The notes beneath the pieces were generated by a model, which worked only from the letters and a program-made list of their open reading frames with translations, was not told where the DNA came from and ran no database searches. DNA of 64,000 bases from Naganishia liquefaciens (taxonomy: Eukaryota; Basidiomycota; Tremellomycetes; Filobasidiales; Filobasidiaceae). Within the stretch, counting starts at the first letter, position 1, and the number at the start of each line of letters is the position of its first letter. The translations under genes and the position numbers were made by a program. The stretch lies in the NCBI GenBank assembly GCA_013423385.1, contig BLZA01000013.1, forward strand, positions 434,001 through 498,000, written 5' to 3'. Below, in pieces: positions 33,306-45,729 of this stretch.

Positions 33306-36300
33306 CTATTGGGATGCTGTCTTGATCTCGGACTCAATGAGCAAGGTCGAGTATAGAAATTGCGACATCTGTTTGTCGAAAAGCGGAATGTAACGGAGAC
33401 CTGAGTAGAACAGGCGCGTCAGATACGAACGCATCGAGTTTCCCGCCTACCTACCCGTCTCTAGAGATCCGATGGCGCCACAGAAATGCGCCACAGTGAT
33501 ATCGTCTGATACGGATATCTGATGCTTAACCTCGACGCGGAGGAAACAGATATCATCGAGTCCTCCCGGAACCTTGCAGCCAACCCGGATTGTTTCACCC
33601 CAACGAGGGTTGTAGGTGTTATAGGCGACTACTCGGGTTCGAGACCTTGTCAAAAGCCCCGACGGCGACGCGTCACCCCGAGGGCGTGCGCTGTCCAGAA
33701 CCAAATCAGGGACAAAGAGCGAAGCTTCCACGTACAACCGAGCTTCGTCAAGCGATACATCAGGAGGCAGCGGAAGGGAGTGCCCAGATATAATCTGGAA
33801 AGGTTGTATGTTTGCCATGAGCGATGTGACGGGAACTTCCAATCTCTCTGAACTACTCACGTTCAGTTGGAGAATGCGGTCTTCCAGCGATCCAAAGCCG
33901 TCTTTGCCCTTCATCCTTAAGCCATCTGGCTTCAACAGCCATCCGGATCGTCCATTACGCGTAAACATAGCATGATTTATGGCGAATGCCAAATCTGAGC
34001 CATCCGTAGTAAGCAATATCTCGATGAATGGCATACCTGCTCACCATATGTCTGCCAGTTCAGGGCAACCAGCTGACAACCCATAGCCCAGTAATGGTGT
34101 GGAAGATAATTCGAACTCGATATGCGAGTACCCTGCGGATAGACCCTGGACAAATGAGTCCGGTTATGCTTAATGAAGTCTGACGGCGTCGTGCGAAGGA
34201 GCTTCTTTGCGACCTTTTCGGACACCGAGAACATCTCTGTCGCCTTGTAGTCGATCAGCTTGCTGAACCCTTGGTACTTGACTCCAGCAGTGTATATCAT
34301 TAGCGCCGCGAGCTCTGGTATAATGCTGACTTTCGTTCGTGTTTTGCTTTGTGATGCCGGCACTGCCTCGTCGGTGCGGAGCGGTTGAAGCGGGTTATCT
34401 GAGTCGACGGAAGACGATCTCACAGGCGTCCTGCGGAAAGATCTCCTGCGTTCCGAAGTGTATGGCGGACTGTCTAAGCCCAAAGAGGACACTTTGGCCG
34501 TAACTCTATCGAAGAACCCCGAGCGCGAAGAGACTTGCCCTACGAAAACACAGGAATCAACAGGACTCGGATACTTGCGGCGCCGACGCTGGCGCCTACC
34601 AGCTCGTTCCAATTCAGATTCGGTAGTGGATTCGGTGGAAGATGATATAAGCAGTTTCTTGGGATCGGACGCTCGACGCTGCTTGATGTCTTTCACGCGT
34701 TTTGACTTCCAATTTCGGCATAATGAAGCATTTGAGAAAAGGAGAAGTATTGGAATCGAGCGGCATTACCTTGAACATGATTCTATACTTTAATTGCTCG
34801 GGGCTTGGTAGGGTTTCTTCTTGCCACTCCTCCATCGCCCCGACAGGAGCGGTCACCAGCGCGTCTCCGAACACTTCTTTCAGTACATCAACCAGCACCT
34901 TTTGCTGTTGCGCGCTGCAATGCACCTCGGCCGAAATGATGATGGGGTATGGAGATGCCATGAAGGCGTACGAAGCAATTGCCGTACAAACGTCTCTTAC
35001 TGGGACGGATGCCGTGAGAGTGTTGCCGTGGGTGACTTCTGGCTCTACATCACCGTCATAACAATCAACTACGAAGAGAATAGCTTTTCAGCATCAATGT
35101 AATAGAGTAGGACGCAAACAAGGTGGCTCACTTTCAACGCTACGACATCCCGCTAAAAGAGCTCTAACGTAGCCTTCAACCGTACTTTCTCCTTTCCACT
35201 GATTACCAATCAGATAGGTATTATGACTGCTGGACACGAAGTACTCTGGCAAAGGACGATCCATGTCTTGGCAGACTTTGCGATGTCGTGTGTGTAGCAC
35301 GCTGTTGTCAGGAGACGCAAGAAATGCTGAGAACGTTTCCAAAGTCATGAGACCGCCGGAACTATCAGTGCTGCTTCCGCGTGAGCTGAACTCGTGGAAC
35401 ATTCGCAGGATCTCGTCATCTGTAGCGCGAGACTACAGGAGGAGCGCAGTTTACGCTTCAGTGAACGCTGTGTCACGTACAATGAGGAGTCCACTTACAC
35501 CCTGACTATTACGCAGCCACTGCGCGAAAGTTGGCAATGTGATTCCGGCCTGTCTGCTGATACCGTCCGTGCTAGACAGCTTGCGCCAAACGTCTGCGAC
35601 ATCCGGATTAGATCTAATCATTTTGACTATCGCCCGGAACTGCTCAAAGTCCAGAAACCCACGGCCGTCGTGATCGATTGACAGAAAATACATTTCGATC
35701 AGGCCTATGTTATCCCCCAGATTCTGCTGCACGGAGACGTCTCCGGAAGATGCTGACGGGTACGTCTGACCGACTTTCTGGCTGATTCCGATCTTTCGGC
35801 ACATTGCTAGGATCTCTGGGAGCGTCACCATCCTTTCGGCATTTTGCTCCTCAGGATCGCTGAATGTGCGGTGTGTTCTCGCTGGTGGACGTTCAGGTAG
35901 ACTTTCTAGCAAAGACGCTCGAGGGCTCCTCTCGGAAGGTGTTTCATCTTTCGCCCCGAGAATTCCTATTATGCCAGATTTGCCGATGTTCAAGTCATCG
36001 CCCTGTAGCGCAGCCTCTGTAGACATTGGCGGATCAGGTGATCTGCCCAGGCGAGAATGAGACACTCGTTTGATGTCGCTAACCAAATTGTGGAGAGTCC
36101 TGACCCACAGGTCGAACATCTCGTCATTCAAGGCGATCATATTGACAGTCTTCCACGAAGCCGGTGGAAGAATATAAACAATGGATATCCACCGAGAATT
36201 CGCAGCGGATGTGATGACTGATGAAGGAAAGCTTGCCGAAGACGTAGTTGATGGTCGGGCAGAGCTTCCGTAGCGTATCTCGCGTATTTGATCTACGGCG

Positions 36301-36754
36301 ACTGCTCATCCGGGTCAGAATAGACAACTATATTACGACTGTAAAACTCACCTCGACCAATCTTGCGACTTTCCCAGCATATTGTTGCGTAGCCTTCTAT
36401 ACCCCTGCGATCGCCTACGAGCTCCCCCAGAGCAGGATTCAGGCCACATGGTGCTTCTAGTCTGAACGTCCTTTGCTTGACCTTGCGATTCGAGATCTTG
36501 ATCATCGGTACGCCTCGCAGCAGCGGTTCTGGAATGTCCGGCTTTGCCGAAAGACGTAATTGCATCGAAGATGTCGAAGTTCCAGTATCTGCTTGCGCAA
36601 GCCCTGTAATCTTTTCCGGAGAAGTGGAGAGTTGGATTGCATCGTCATTGTTCTTGTCCCCTTGGCATTCCCGTACTGTCGTTGACTCGGACCCTTGGTC
36701 AACGAATACCTTGGTTGCGTTTGTGCGAGACGGAGGCCTCGAAAGAAGGTCCAT
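33306..36754 (-). CDS. PLC1: Phosphoinositide-specific phospholipase C (PI-PLC)
   Basis: Cleaves PIP2 into diacylglycerol and IP3. Domains in order: a PH-like domain (MIKISNRKVKQRTFRL to WISIVYILPPASWKTVNMIAL), an EF-hand region (EMYFLSIDHDGRGFLDFEQF, one clear Ca-binding-like loop), the catalytic X box with YFVSSSHNTYLIGNQ and VTHGNTLTASVPV (the two catalytic His), the Y box (IIPELAALMIYTAGVKYQGF, TRISSSNYLPHHYWAMGCQL), and a C2 domain (TYNPRWGETIRVGCK, FLRVEVKH). The last exon, reached through a 50-60-nt intron, reads LRYIPLFDKQMSQFLYSTLLI and stops at 33306-33308, completing the C2 strand as in other fungal PLCs. The start at 36754 opens the first exon; a missed 5' exon cannot be excluded. 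Ca dependence is inferred from the family. Confidence 0.9.
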
Positions 36755-37057
36755 ATTTTTGGCGTCCCGAGGATCCTGTACGATTTTTCACTGGCTCTAC
36801 TCGGTGCAGTGGGACACAACGCAGGATGTCCGGCGCGTCATCATGACCTTTAGTGGTTTACAGCTGTGAGGCTGTATATGATGTGTCGCTCGAAATAGTA
36901 CAGTCGAATTAGCTGTCGTTATTAAAGGATTCGTCAGATCCGAGAAGTGTGATCGAGCAGGTGAGTGGTTTGAATTGTTGGTCTTAGAACGCTATAGACG
37001 ACAACGATCATCTCATCCTTCTTGAAAGCGGATTCTGTCACTCATTTTAGCCACACC
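36755..37057. promoter_or_regulatory. Divergent promoter of PLC1 and FRA10AC1
   Basis: About 300 bp between the two starts. No defined motif seen. Confidence 0.4.
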
Positions 37058-37871
37058 ATGTCAAAGTGGCACTTACCACCCGACTGGCGAAATTATGACG
37101 GCTTGACCGCGTATGAGAGAGAAAAGCGGGCGACGATCCCTTATCAGCAGCAAAATCAGCTGGATCAGGGCAATGCAGCATACAAAGGCAGAACAGAATT
37201 CGACGTATTGAAGGATAACCATCGGTGAGTTCAGTTTCATTGACACTTTTTCCTGATCAGCTCATGATGAATATCTCGTCATACTATGCGACTTCAGCTT
37301 CATACGAGAGGATGAAGATCCACAAAACGTGACCTATGAGGAGCGCCTGGCGAGGGCTTACGAGAGCAAATTGTTCAAGGAATATGCGCTGGTATGCCAT
37401 TCACAAATAAAGATACCTCCCCCTAAGGGTCACTTATCCACGTTCCTCCTTCAGATTGACTTGAAGCATTACAAAAGTCGACATATCGCATTGCGTTGGC
37501 GTACGGCCGAAGAAGTAATCGACTCTATCGGCGAAACGACTTGTGCTTCATTGCGATGTCCGTATCACAAACCTACTCAAGATCAGCTTGCGCGATTGGA
37601 GAGACGGGGCATAGCCATGCCACCCTTGCAAGCGTTCGAGTTACCTTTTGCCTACGTTGAGGCAGGCGAGAAAAAGCAGGCGCTCGTAAAAGTCAAGGTC
37701 TGCGACAAATGTGCTAGGAAGATCTCCTATAAGCCTTCCAACGACAGAAGATCAAATGAAGCCCACACAGAGCAGGGCCAGTCTGTGCCTTCCAGCAATT
37801 CCGGAAGAAGTTCGAGACGGAAGCGCGAAGAACACGGAGCAAGACGATCTGAAAGTCCTCGCCGCCGATAA
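37058..37871 (+). CDS. FRA10AC1 homologue
   Basis: FRA10AC1 is a conserved nuclear protein found with spliceosomal complexes. Three exons. The start MSKWHLPPDWRNYDGLTAYE is in good context; the upstream frame has no other ATG. Then DVLKDNHRFIREDEDP joins over an intron to TYEERLARAYESKLFKEYAL, and over a second to IDLKHYKSRHIALRWRTAEEV, where HIALRWR and the following GETTCASLRCPYH carry the family Cys motif. FAYVEAGEKKQALVKVKVCDKCARKI completes the conserved core with the CxxC pair. The tail is Ser/Arg-rich (SRRKREEHGARRSESPRRR), a pattern common in splicing factors. Length, about 230 residues, suits the family. Role in this species is inferred. Confidence 0.85.
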
Positions 37872-38407
37872 TTGAGGATATTCATCCCCACAATTGCAAT
37901 CGACAGCTCAACAATGGTACGCTCCAAGCAGACAACATTAATCGCCTACGGCCCAATGCAGAAAAAGCGATGCGGTCCATCAGCATCACTTTTGTGGTAC
38001 GCTTCACACCGACGTGGAGACCTCGAGACATACGTACATGCGAATCGGCACTATATGGGAAACCCTCCGACCTTGTCGCTAAGGATACTGCGCCGCGACC
38101 TGTCGAAGCAACACATCGAATTAGTTTGAGTCCAACCGGCCGTCTTCGGTCTTCGACGATACAAAATCGGTATCTCGCAGCGCAGTCGTTGATCGCGACA
38201 TTCTAGTGGTTCTGCGCTATGAGCGAGTGCAGTTCTTGGGACGAGGCCCGGATCAACCAAATTCTGGACAGTTGCTCGCTCCGAGCCCAATACATCGGGA
38301 TCGGCAGCAGATATGGTACCCGCCCACAAACAGTAGTACATAGTCTCTCATCTCAGTATACGAACGGCACATGCCTTTTCTGATGCTATACAACCTTACT
38401 GTTCCCA
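37872..38407. other. Intergenic between convergent FRA10AC1 and SLA2
   Basis: About 540 bp of 3' untranslated and spacer sequence. Open frames are short and unrelated to known domains. Nothing else seen. Confidence 0.5.
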
Positions 38408-41400
38408 TCAGTCGTCCGACTCATGGTATCTGGTGGAAAGACACGAGATATGCTTAGCCCGTATTGTCAAGAGGTATTTCGGGACCGACTCACCCTGCTC
38501 TTCTCATTTCTCCCAATCTCCTTCGAGCCGCTCCCAGGTCCTTCTCGAGCTTCAAAATCTCCACTTGCTGCTCCATCTCCCTCACCTTGAACTCATGAGT
38601 CGCCATAGACTTGTAGTCGACCTGATCTTCATCCGTGGGCTGGGCAGAGATGGTCTTCACCTGCTTGACCAACCCCTTGCAAGCGTCGGTGACAGCCTTG
38701 GCAGCGAGTTCCAAATTCTGCTGCGTCTTGGACATCAAGGAAGCCTTGACCCTGGATGCAGCAACCAGTTGCGCCGTGGCAGCCGAGACCTCATTAGAAG
38801 CGACAATCAATTGCTCTAGAGAGTGAGTTCCGCTGATAACTCCGTCGGCGCTGTCGATGAGCAGACGCGTAGCGAAAGCAACTGCTTTGGCCGCCGAAAT
38901 AAGACCTTCGGTCCATCGGTTGTTCCTCTTGTAGAATTGCTGCGGTGTGCTCGATCCCTTGCCTTCCGCGACGATTTCTTGTTGAGAGATAGTGGCGGCC
39001 TGGATCAATCGGCCAATGGCATTGGTGATGGCAAGAGCGGCTTCGAGAATCGCATCGTGGACCTGTACGTCTAGGACACTGTATTTGGAATTGTCCTTTG
39101 GCCGAGCCATCATCGCCTGCAGTCTCTGAGTAGCGCTCTCGATCGCTCGAGCGGCACCTTGCATCTCTTGCGAAACAAGATCGCCAATGTCACCATCGAT
39201 CTTGGCAAGAGAGGGCGCTACACCCTTGGGTACGAGACTTTCGACCACCTCCGATAGCTTCGTCAAGGCGCCCCGGGCTTCTGCATTGCTGCGCAGGGCA
39301 ATTTCCTCCTTTTGAGCTGGGCCGACCAATTCCAGTCTATACGACTGAAGATTAAGGAAGAAGCGCATGCCAACATCACCAGCCGTCTTGGCAACACGCA
39401 TCAATTTCTCAGACGCTTCGTCGGTAGAGATGAATCGAGTTATGCCCTTGGACGACACAATGGTTTCCGAAAGGGACTGTGCCAGCTCATTTGCGGCTTT
39501 AATAACGTCGACGTGACCTCCGCCCTTCTTGCGAGTAGTGTATAGATTGAACACTGACGCGAACTCTGTGGCGTTGGTCATGGCTTTTTCGATGATCGAC
39601 AGGGTGTATTCAGGTGTTGCCGTGGTGTTGCCGCTCTGCATAGGCGCCTCAAGTTCATAGATAGCATCGTCGACCTTTTGAACGCAAGCCTGCAAGATGG
39701 AATCTGTTCGTGTCATGTGTGATATTAGGCCATCTGCGTATCCCAGATTGCCGTTCTGAAGACTAACCTATGATCTCGTTCAACTGTTTTCTGTGATCGA
39801 GAATGAGGGTATCAACTTGGGCAGTGAATGCGGTATCCGTCTCGCCTTCTCGCTAGAGAGGCGCAGGTGAATCAGATTTTGATTCATGTCACGGAAGACT
39901 GGCTTACCAACTGCAGTTCGCTCATCTGCTGCAGTGTAGTATCCATGCCTTCCTGCATGATTGCCAATTCCTGCTCTTTCTCCTCAACAACGCGACTGAG
40001 CTCATGTTCCTTCTCATCCAACTTGTGAAGCAAGTCGTCGATTTGCAATTGTTTCGACTAAAGGCAGAATGGATTAGGGCAGAGGTCGAGGTGCCGATAG
40101 CATTACTTACCCTGAGCGAGTCCTCCAATTCAGTCAGCTGCCTGTTATACTTCGAAAGCATATGTGTGACTTCAGAGCTCTTGTTTCGAGAAGCGTCCTC
40201 CGCTCGCTCGTTCGCGAATGCCAAGTCGCGCTTGATCCGGTCAATTTCCTCTCGATGACTCTGCCGAGGAAGGGACTATCAGCCAAGCAATACCGGCTGC
40301 TCGGGGAAGCGCCACGCACCGATTTCAATCTGTCCAAGTCGTACCGCGCTCTGTCCCTCTCACGGATCATGTCTGCCAGTTCCAGGTTCTTGGTTTTGAC
40401 ATCCCTCTCCATTCGCTCCATTTTGTCAATGGCCTCTTGCGCCGAATTGGCTTTCAATTGGAAACCCTTGCTTCTGTTCAAAAGGTCAAGATGCTCGCCA
40501 CGAAGTTGAGAGTACAGTTTTGCGAGAGCGTCGTATTTGTTCTTCCAGACTTCAAGCTGACGCTGCAATTGCATAATGAGTTCGTCCTTGGCCGCCATTT
40601 GCAGGTTAACATTCTGTCCTATCATGGACAGCTCGCCTTCCAAAGCTTTGACTCGCTGTAAGAGACCGTCAGGGCACTTTCCAACCGAAATCTGCTCATT
40701 CGACATACCCTGTCATACTGCTCGAGCATCATCTGGTCTCGTTCATACTGCCCTCTCATGGCTAGCATTTCCATCTCCATCTGAGCGTTCATCTGGGCAG
40801 ATTGGCCTTGCTGTTGCTGATTGTACTGCGCTGCCATCTGGTCTCGCATGAGCTGCTCCTGGGCTTGTCTTTCACGCTCTTGCTGAAGTCTTTGCTGTTC
40901 GGCAAATTCGCGATCCTGACGAGCCTTTTCTTCCTCCTGCCTCTTTTTCTCGGCTTCTCGCTGCGCAACGAGAGCGGATTGTTTCTTCTCGTACTGTTCC
41001 AGCATTCGTCGCTGTTCCTCGATTTCGGCTTCAGAGGCAGACAAAAGACCAGGCGACTCGGACTTTGCAGGAGGCGAAACGGCCCTTGTTGCCTGGGTCT
41101 TTGGTCGTTGAGGCAAAGACGGAGCTGGTTCGTCCGATATCCTGAGGTTGGGCGGTTCCTGACAGGGAGAATCAGCGTTTGGTCTACAACACAGGAATTC
41201 GCCTTACCTGGCCGAGCTTAGGTACATTGATCAAACCAGTTAGGTATTTCAAGTTGGAACACTCATAGTAGAACCGCCTGAGATTGAAATGCTGGGCGTT
41301 GTACCGTGCACACAGTGAATCCAAGATTTCCGGGGATTCGAGTTCTTCGTTCAACGTCAGTTGATGTTGACGCTCTACGGCCCTTTTCCTGAGGCGAAGA

Positions 41401-42474
41401 CTCACTTCGGTACATGGCCCGCATCATGCTTGTGATGAACCGGTAGATACCGTAGCTCTCCTTCACCAACGGGACCAAGGCAGATATACGGCATTCGTTG
41501 TTGTTGGATCCCCGGAAATGCGAAAAGATCAACTTTTGAAACGATTCAATTTGATCTTGCAGAGTCATCAGGTCTCCAATGGTTTCATAACTACGCAAGA
41601 AAGGATGAATTCCGTTAGACCCATAATGCCAAAAGGAAGCCTTGACATACCCCTCGTTAGGATCATCGATGTTCTTTAAACTGACGTATTCCTCGTATTC
41701 AAAGAGGCCGTTGAATTCAGGATGGTGACGGTGGAAACGAAGCTTCGACAAGATGAATGCCACGTAAGCTCGAATGAGAGGAGCGTAACCTACGAGAAGC
41801 AAATTAGCATGACGATTCTTTGGAAATTGAAACGAGCTGACCTTTCGTGGCATCAGAAGCCACCGTCCTTGAGCAGGTCTCGAGCCAACCTGTTTGAGCA
41901 TGAGCTTCTTTGATGGTCTAAAGCCGAGCAAAGTCAGACGGGAACGCTGCCAAACGACCGAGGAAGCTTACCACAGGATGACCTTCTTGCAGTAATTTGT
42001 GTACCACGATCAATGCCTTGAAAGTCTGGACTTCGTCGGCAAGAATAGGTTGAGTGCGGAGTCCGTTCCAGACGGAAAGCGAGGTATGATAATCCCATGT
42101 GTAGACGATACATTCTGTAAGATGCAATGAGCTCAAGATACAATTGACATTTCAGTGCTGGGGACTCACTTCGCACATGCTTTTGCTCTATTTGGCAAGA
42201 TGAGAACTCAGTAATGAGCCGAAACCAAGGCCTTTGTACTGACTAGGAGCAGACTCTTCGGGAGAAGTAGCCTTCTTGATACTCAAACCCAAGTCGGCTT
42301 CAGCTCGTTCCTTATCGACCGGCCGAGTCGGCTGATGATTCGGCCCATTCAGCGCTTGTCGACGGGCATAATCTTCATCGTCTAGATCGACTTGACGAGA
42401 CCTCAAGCCCAACCTAGCGAAAATGTCAAGAGAATAAGCGGTCGAGAACGAGACAAACGGATTTGAGCGTACAT
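38408..42474 (-). CDS. SLA2: Endocytic adaptor Sla2/End4 (HIP1R family)
   Basis: Links clathrin coats and PIP2 membranes to actin. Domains: an ANTH domain (KATSPEESAPKQKHVR joined to ECIVYTWDYHTS, then TFKALIVVHKLLQEGHP), a long Gln/Glu/Arg-rich coiled coil with several segments, and a C-terminal I/LWEQ (THATCH) actin-binding domain (ILEAALAITNAIGRLIQAA, NNRWTEGLISAAKAVAFATR, QLVAASRVKASLMS). The last exon adds YHESDD after an intron and stops at 38408-38410; THATCH proteins often end in such an acidic tail. The 5' end is unusual: the reading frame upstream of 42412 has no ATG, but splicing from 42472 to 42413 would join AT to G and produce an ATG in good context (ACC-AT|G). The start codon would then be split by an intron. 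If the intron is not removed, the first ATG at 42474 reads into a short unrelated frame. Confidence 0.9.
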
Positions 42475-43041
42475 GGTATGCGGATGCGGCGGATCAAGGG
42501 ATTTGCGATGCTTGACAGGCTTAGGCAGCTACTTGCGAGCCAATTGCTCCAGCAGCTTTCGATGCAATGTGATTCAATCTCAGCCGTGCGCCCTCCTCAA
42601 GAACCGAGTGGATCCAGCAGAGACGATCTCGCTATTACGAGTGCAATGACCGCATGACGCAGCAGCATCGTCCAATGCCGCCGTGTCGATCTGCTTCCGC
42701 GTGAGGTCCCTGGTGCCCCCGAATGCCAGAGTCGTCCAGCCCGCAGCCCAATCGTGAGAACCGATCGGACAGGAAATAAATGCACGCGTGACGCTCCTTG
42801 CCAGACATACACTTTCATTCAACAGGACAGCCCGTGATGACAAGCATCTGGAATAACAATACCATGCTACTAATCTCATCTGTAGAGGTATACTTTGAAT
42901 GTACAATGCTCCATGTTCTAATTGTTGTTCCCGATAACAGTGCGAATGAGTAGGGGTGTCCTTCGCGCGTGTAACCCTCGCGCGTGTAACCCTCGCGCGT
43001 GTAACCCTCGCGCGTGTAACCCTGTGTGTGCTGATATGCTG
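42475..43041. other. Intergenic with 15-bp tandem repeat
   Basis: Between the SLA2 start and the lipase stop; both genes run leftward. It contains the SLA2 promoter and lipase 3' sequence. A perfect fourfold 15-bp repeat is described separately. No gene seen. Confidence 0.5.
42963..43022. repeat. Four exact copies of TCGCGCGTGTAACCC
   Basis: Perfect tandem array of period 15. Each unit contains TAACCC, the complement of GGGTTA, a permutation of the TTAGGG telomere hexamer. It lies about 20 bp after the lipase stop, in its likely 3' UTR. Confidence 0.92.
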
Positions 43042-45179
43042 TTAAAGCCCTTCTTCATGCAGTTTCACCATCAAACCACCATAAAACGATCCCAGATCGA
43101 ATCGTTGATTCTTCTTCTTCTCTTGCGCTGACCTTTCTCTCGGGCCGTATGACTGAGTTTGCCGCATGGTTGCCGGTTCCGATGCATTGACGGCTGACGC
43201 AAGCTGTTCCCGCATGTCGCCCGAGTTTCCGCTGTTCCGTTTTTCTGCCCGCAGCTCTTCGCGGGCCTTCTCATTGGCTGCATCTGCGAGTTGTCTGCTG
43301 CCTACCGACTTCGCACTTGCTGCTTGACTGGATCCTGGAAGCAAATCCGCGACCCAATCGACTACCTGACCTACTTGCGCTAAGTCCCAATTTGCAGGCT
43401 TATCGGGCAGCGTCTTAGAGATTGAAGTCTTGAAGATGTCAGTCGACTTGCCGCCCAACTCCTTGACAGTATTGGTCAAGTCATCTGCAGATTTCCGAAT
43501 GCTTTCGATCTTTGCGATGCCGGCCGCTGCGTCTTCTTCTTTCGCTGCCCGACTTACGGCATTCCAATCCCAGCCTCCTGGAACTGAGGGGTCGGGACGG
43601 CCCTCAGGTTTGCTTTCGAAGGTACCGCCCTGAGGCAAGATTCCTCCTTCTCCTCGAAGATCCCAGTGATGACAATTGTCGACAACGCCGAGCCACTCTC
43701 CCCACTTGGCTGAACTGACTGACACTAGGCCGTCATTGCCTTCGTAGTCTTTGCCAGATTTTCCTTCCTCTTCGGCGTAACCGCGCTCAGCGGCCGCATC
43801 CAGAATCAGTTTGGGGAACCACAGAGGATGCAGCACCGACAGCTTGTTGATTCGACCGGCAACTGACATGTATTTAACGCCAGGGTCGTCCGGTGTGAGC
43901 GGGTTGAAGTGCTCGTTGAGGTAATGTGTCGTCAGGTTGCCGTATGCAGGCGAGTCGAGCAGTCCCAAGAGGTAGTTGGTAATGGATGAACCGAACAACG
44001 ACGGGATGCCGAAGATACTGCTGTTCTGGTCGGCCTGGTTCTTCATGTCTTGATTGACTTTCTCCGACATCTCGTGCGGGCGTGCCAGCAGGGGCGCTTT
44101 AAGTGAGTAGGGCGGAAGCTGACCCTTCGCCGCGGCTTTGGCTGCAGCCTTGGCTTTCGCCATACTGGAACTTCCCACCCCGATGTTGGCCTTCGAGTGG
44201 GCATTGCGTCAATCAACAAGACGAATTATAGTGAGTCTTCGACTCACAGCACACCAATCCATGAATGGACTTCCTCTATTCGGCGTACCAATCATGGTCA
44301 ACGAGAGCGGCTTGTACGTCGTAGGTTTCAGATGACTGATCACGTATCGGCAGTCGAGTCCGCCCTTAGAAGTGGATCAGTTTGGGCTAGGAAAATCTGA
44401 TCGAATGTAGCTCACCATACTGTGTGCGACAAAGTTGACACCTGTACCTCTTGGCAGGTTCTGCTCCAGATACTGGTGCATTTGATTCGCTCTTTCTTCT
44501 ATGCTTCCAGTACCTTTCACACCAACGACCATGACTTTGCAACCCAGGGTATCGCGAAGTACATCCAATACTGCATGCCAGTAGTGCAGCTTCAACGACG
44601 GAAAAAGAGGTATCGGAGTAGCTGTGGAAAAGCCATAAAGACCTGCAGAGAAAGCTGAGGTCTGAGCGAATCAAAGACGCAAACGAGATAAGAAGACATA
44701 CCGTGGCAGAGAACAATAACATTTCTGGGCGGTTTGAAATCAGGTGTCCAAAGCGCGGCATCCACCATCAAACGCTTGATCTCGGACGTATTGCTGGCGG
44801 AGAGTCCTCCCTTCTTGTCAGGTCCCCCCATGGGCGACTTTGGGTCTGGTGGAGACGAAACTGTCTCCATTACATCGTGTGAGCGGTTGGGAGCGGGAGG
44901 TTCTATACGAGATCCCTTTGCGGATGTCGTTTCTACCTCTGTTGCATTGGCAATAGGCGTGGAAGTAGGTGATACTGAAGGAGGGCGTACCTCCCAACTC
45001 CTCCGTTCTTCAACGTGGAATCCAACATTGCGCGTCCCACCTCGACTGGTATCCTGTAAGGTTGCCTTGAGCCGGTTATACGTGCTGGGTTTGTTGCGTA
45101 GGGGTATCAGCTCTGGAGCATACCGTGCCCACGCGTATTTCGCAAGCTGAAAGAGCCGGAAGGGCGTCAAAGTCGTCAT
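43042..45179 (-). CDS. Triacylglycerol lipase, Tgl2 type
   Basis: An alpha/beta-hydrolase resembling yeast Tgl2, a mitochondrial lipase. Three or four exons. The N-terminus (LTPFRLFQLAKYAWARYAPE, ELIPLRNKPSTYNRLKATLQD) is basic and amphipathic and could target mitochondria. The hydrolase part starts PPRNVIVLCHGLYGFS, where HG is the oxyanion-hole strand. The nucleophile elbow, AHSMGGLDCRYVI, is formed across an intron; Ser is the nucleophile, Ala replaces the first Gly of GxSxG. IGTPNRGSPFMDW follows. Asp and His candidates lie in GNDGLVSVSSAKWGEW and NCHHWDLRG. The C-terminal FDLGSFYGGLMVKLHEEGL is a conserved Tgl2-family end. A Ser/Thr/Pro-rich stretch between N-terminus and hydrolase is variable. 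Substrate is inferred from the family. Confidence 0.85.
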
Positions 45180-45729
45180 TAGGGTTGTCGTTGTGAAAGT
45201 GGGCGGAAGCGATCGAGATTAATGGTAGACGCGAAAGGAGCGTGTTGCTATCGCCATCTATGTCAGATTTGAGGAGCCAGAGCTGAGCTCATGCCATGAC
45301 CGGCGGAATTGTGCCTTGTCTATTCTTGTAGATGTGTCGAGTCCCTGAGTTCAGACTTCCATCTCGCATCCTCCCCAACACATTCTCAACATTATGTGAA
45401 ACACGCATGCAACGGATCCACGTGCAAGGAGACTCGCTCGGGGGCACCAAGCATTGGCCCCTTTTTGACCGGCAAATAGAAAGGCCATGACGTCAAGGTA
45501 AGCGGAGTAGTGCCACGACCGCTCAACGGCAGCTAATGCAGCGTCTTGGATAGTCGACCGTCACACGGATGACATAGCTTTCAACAGTCCTCGGCGCCAC
45601 AGCGCGATACTTGATATCCTCAGTGGACCGGGAAATCGCCGATTGACGGAAAGCTGTAGCGTTGCTCATAATATCGCACACCAAAAACGAAAATACACCC
45701 AGACACCGGTAAACACATAAACCATCATT
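45180..45729. other. Intergenic, nothing recognised
   Basis: Lipase promoter side and CCP 3' side. No open frame with a domain, no repeat seen. Confidence 0.5.
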
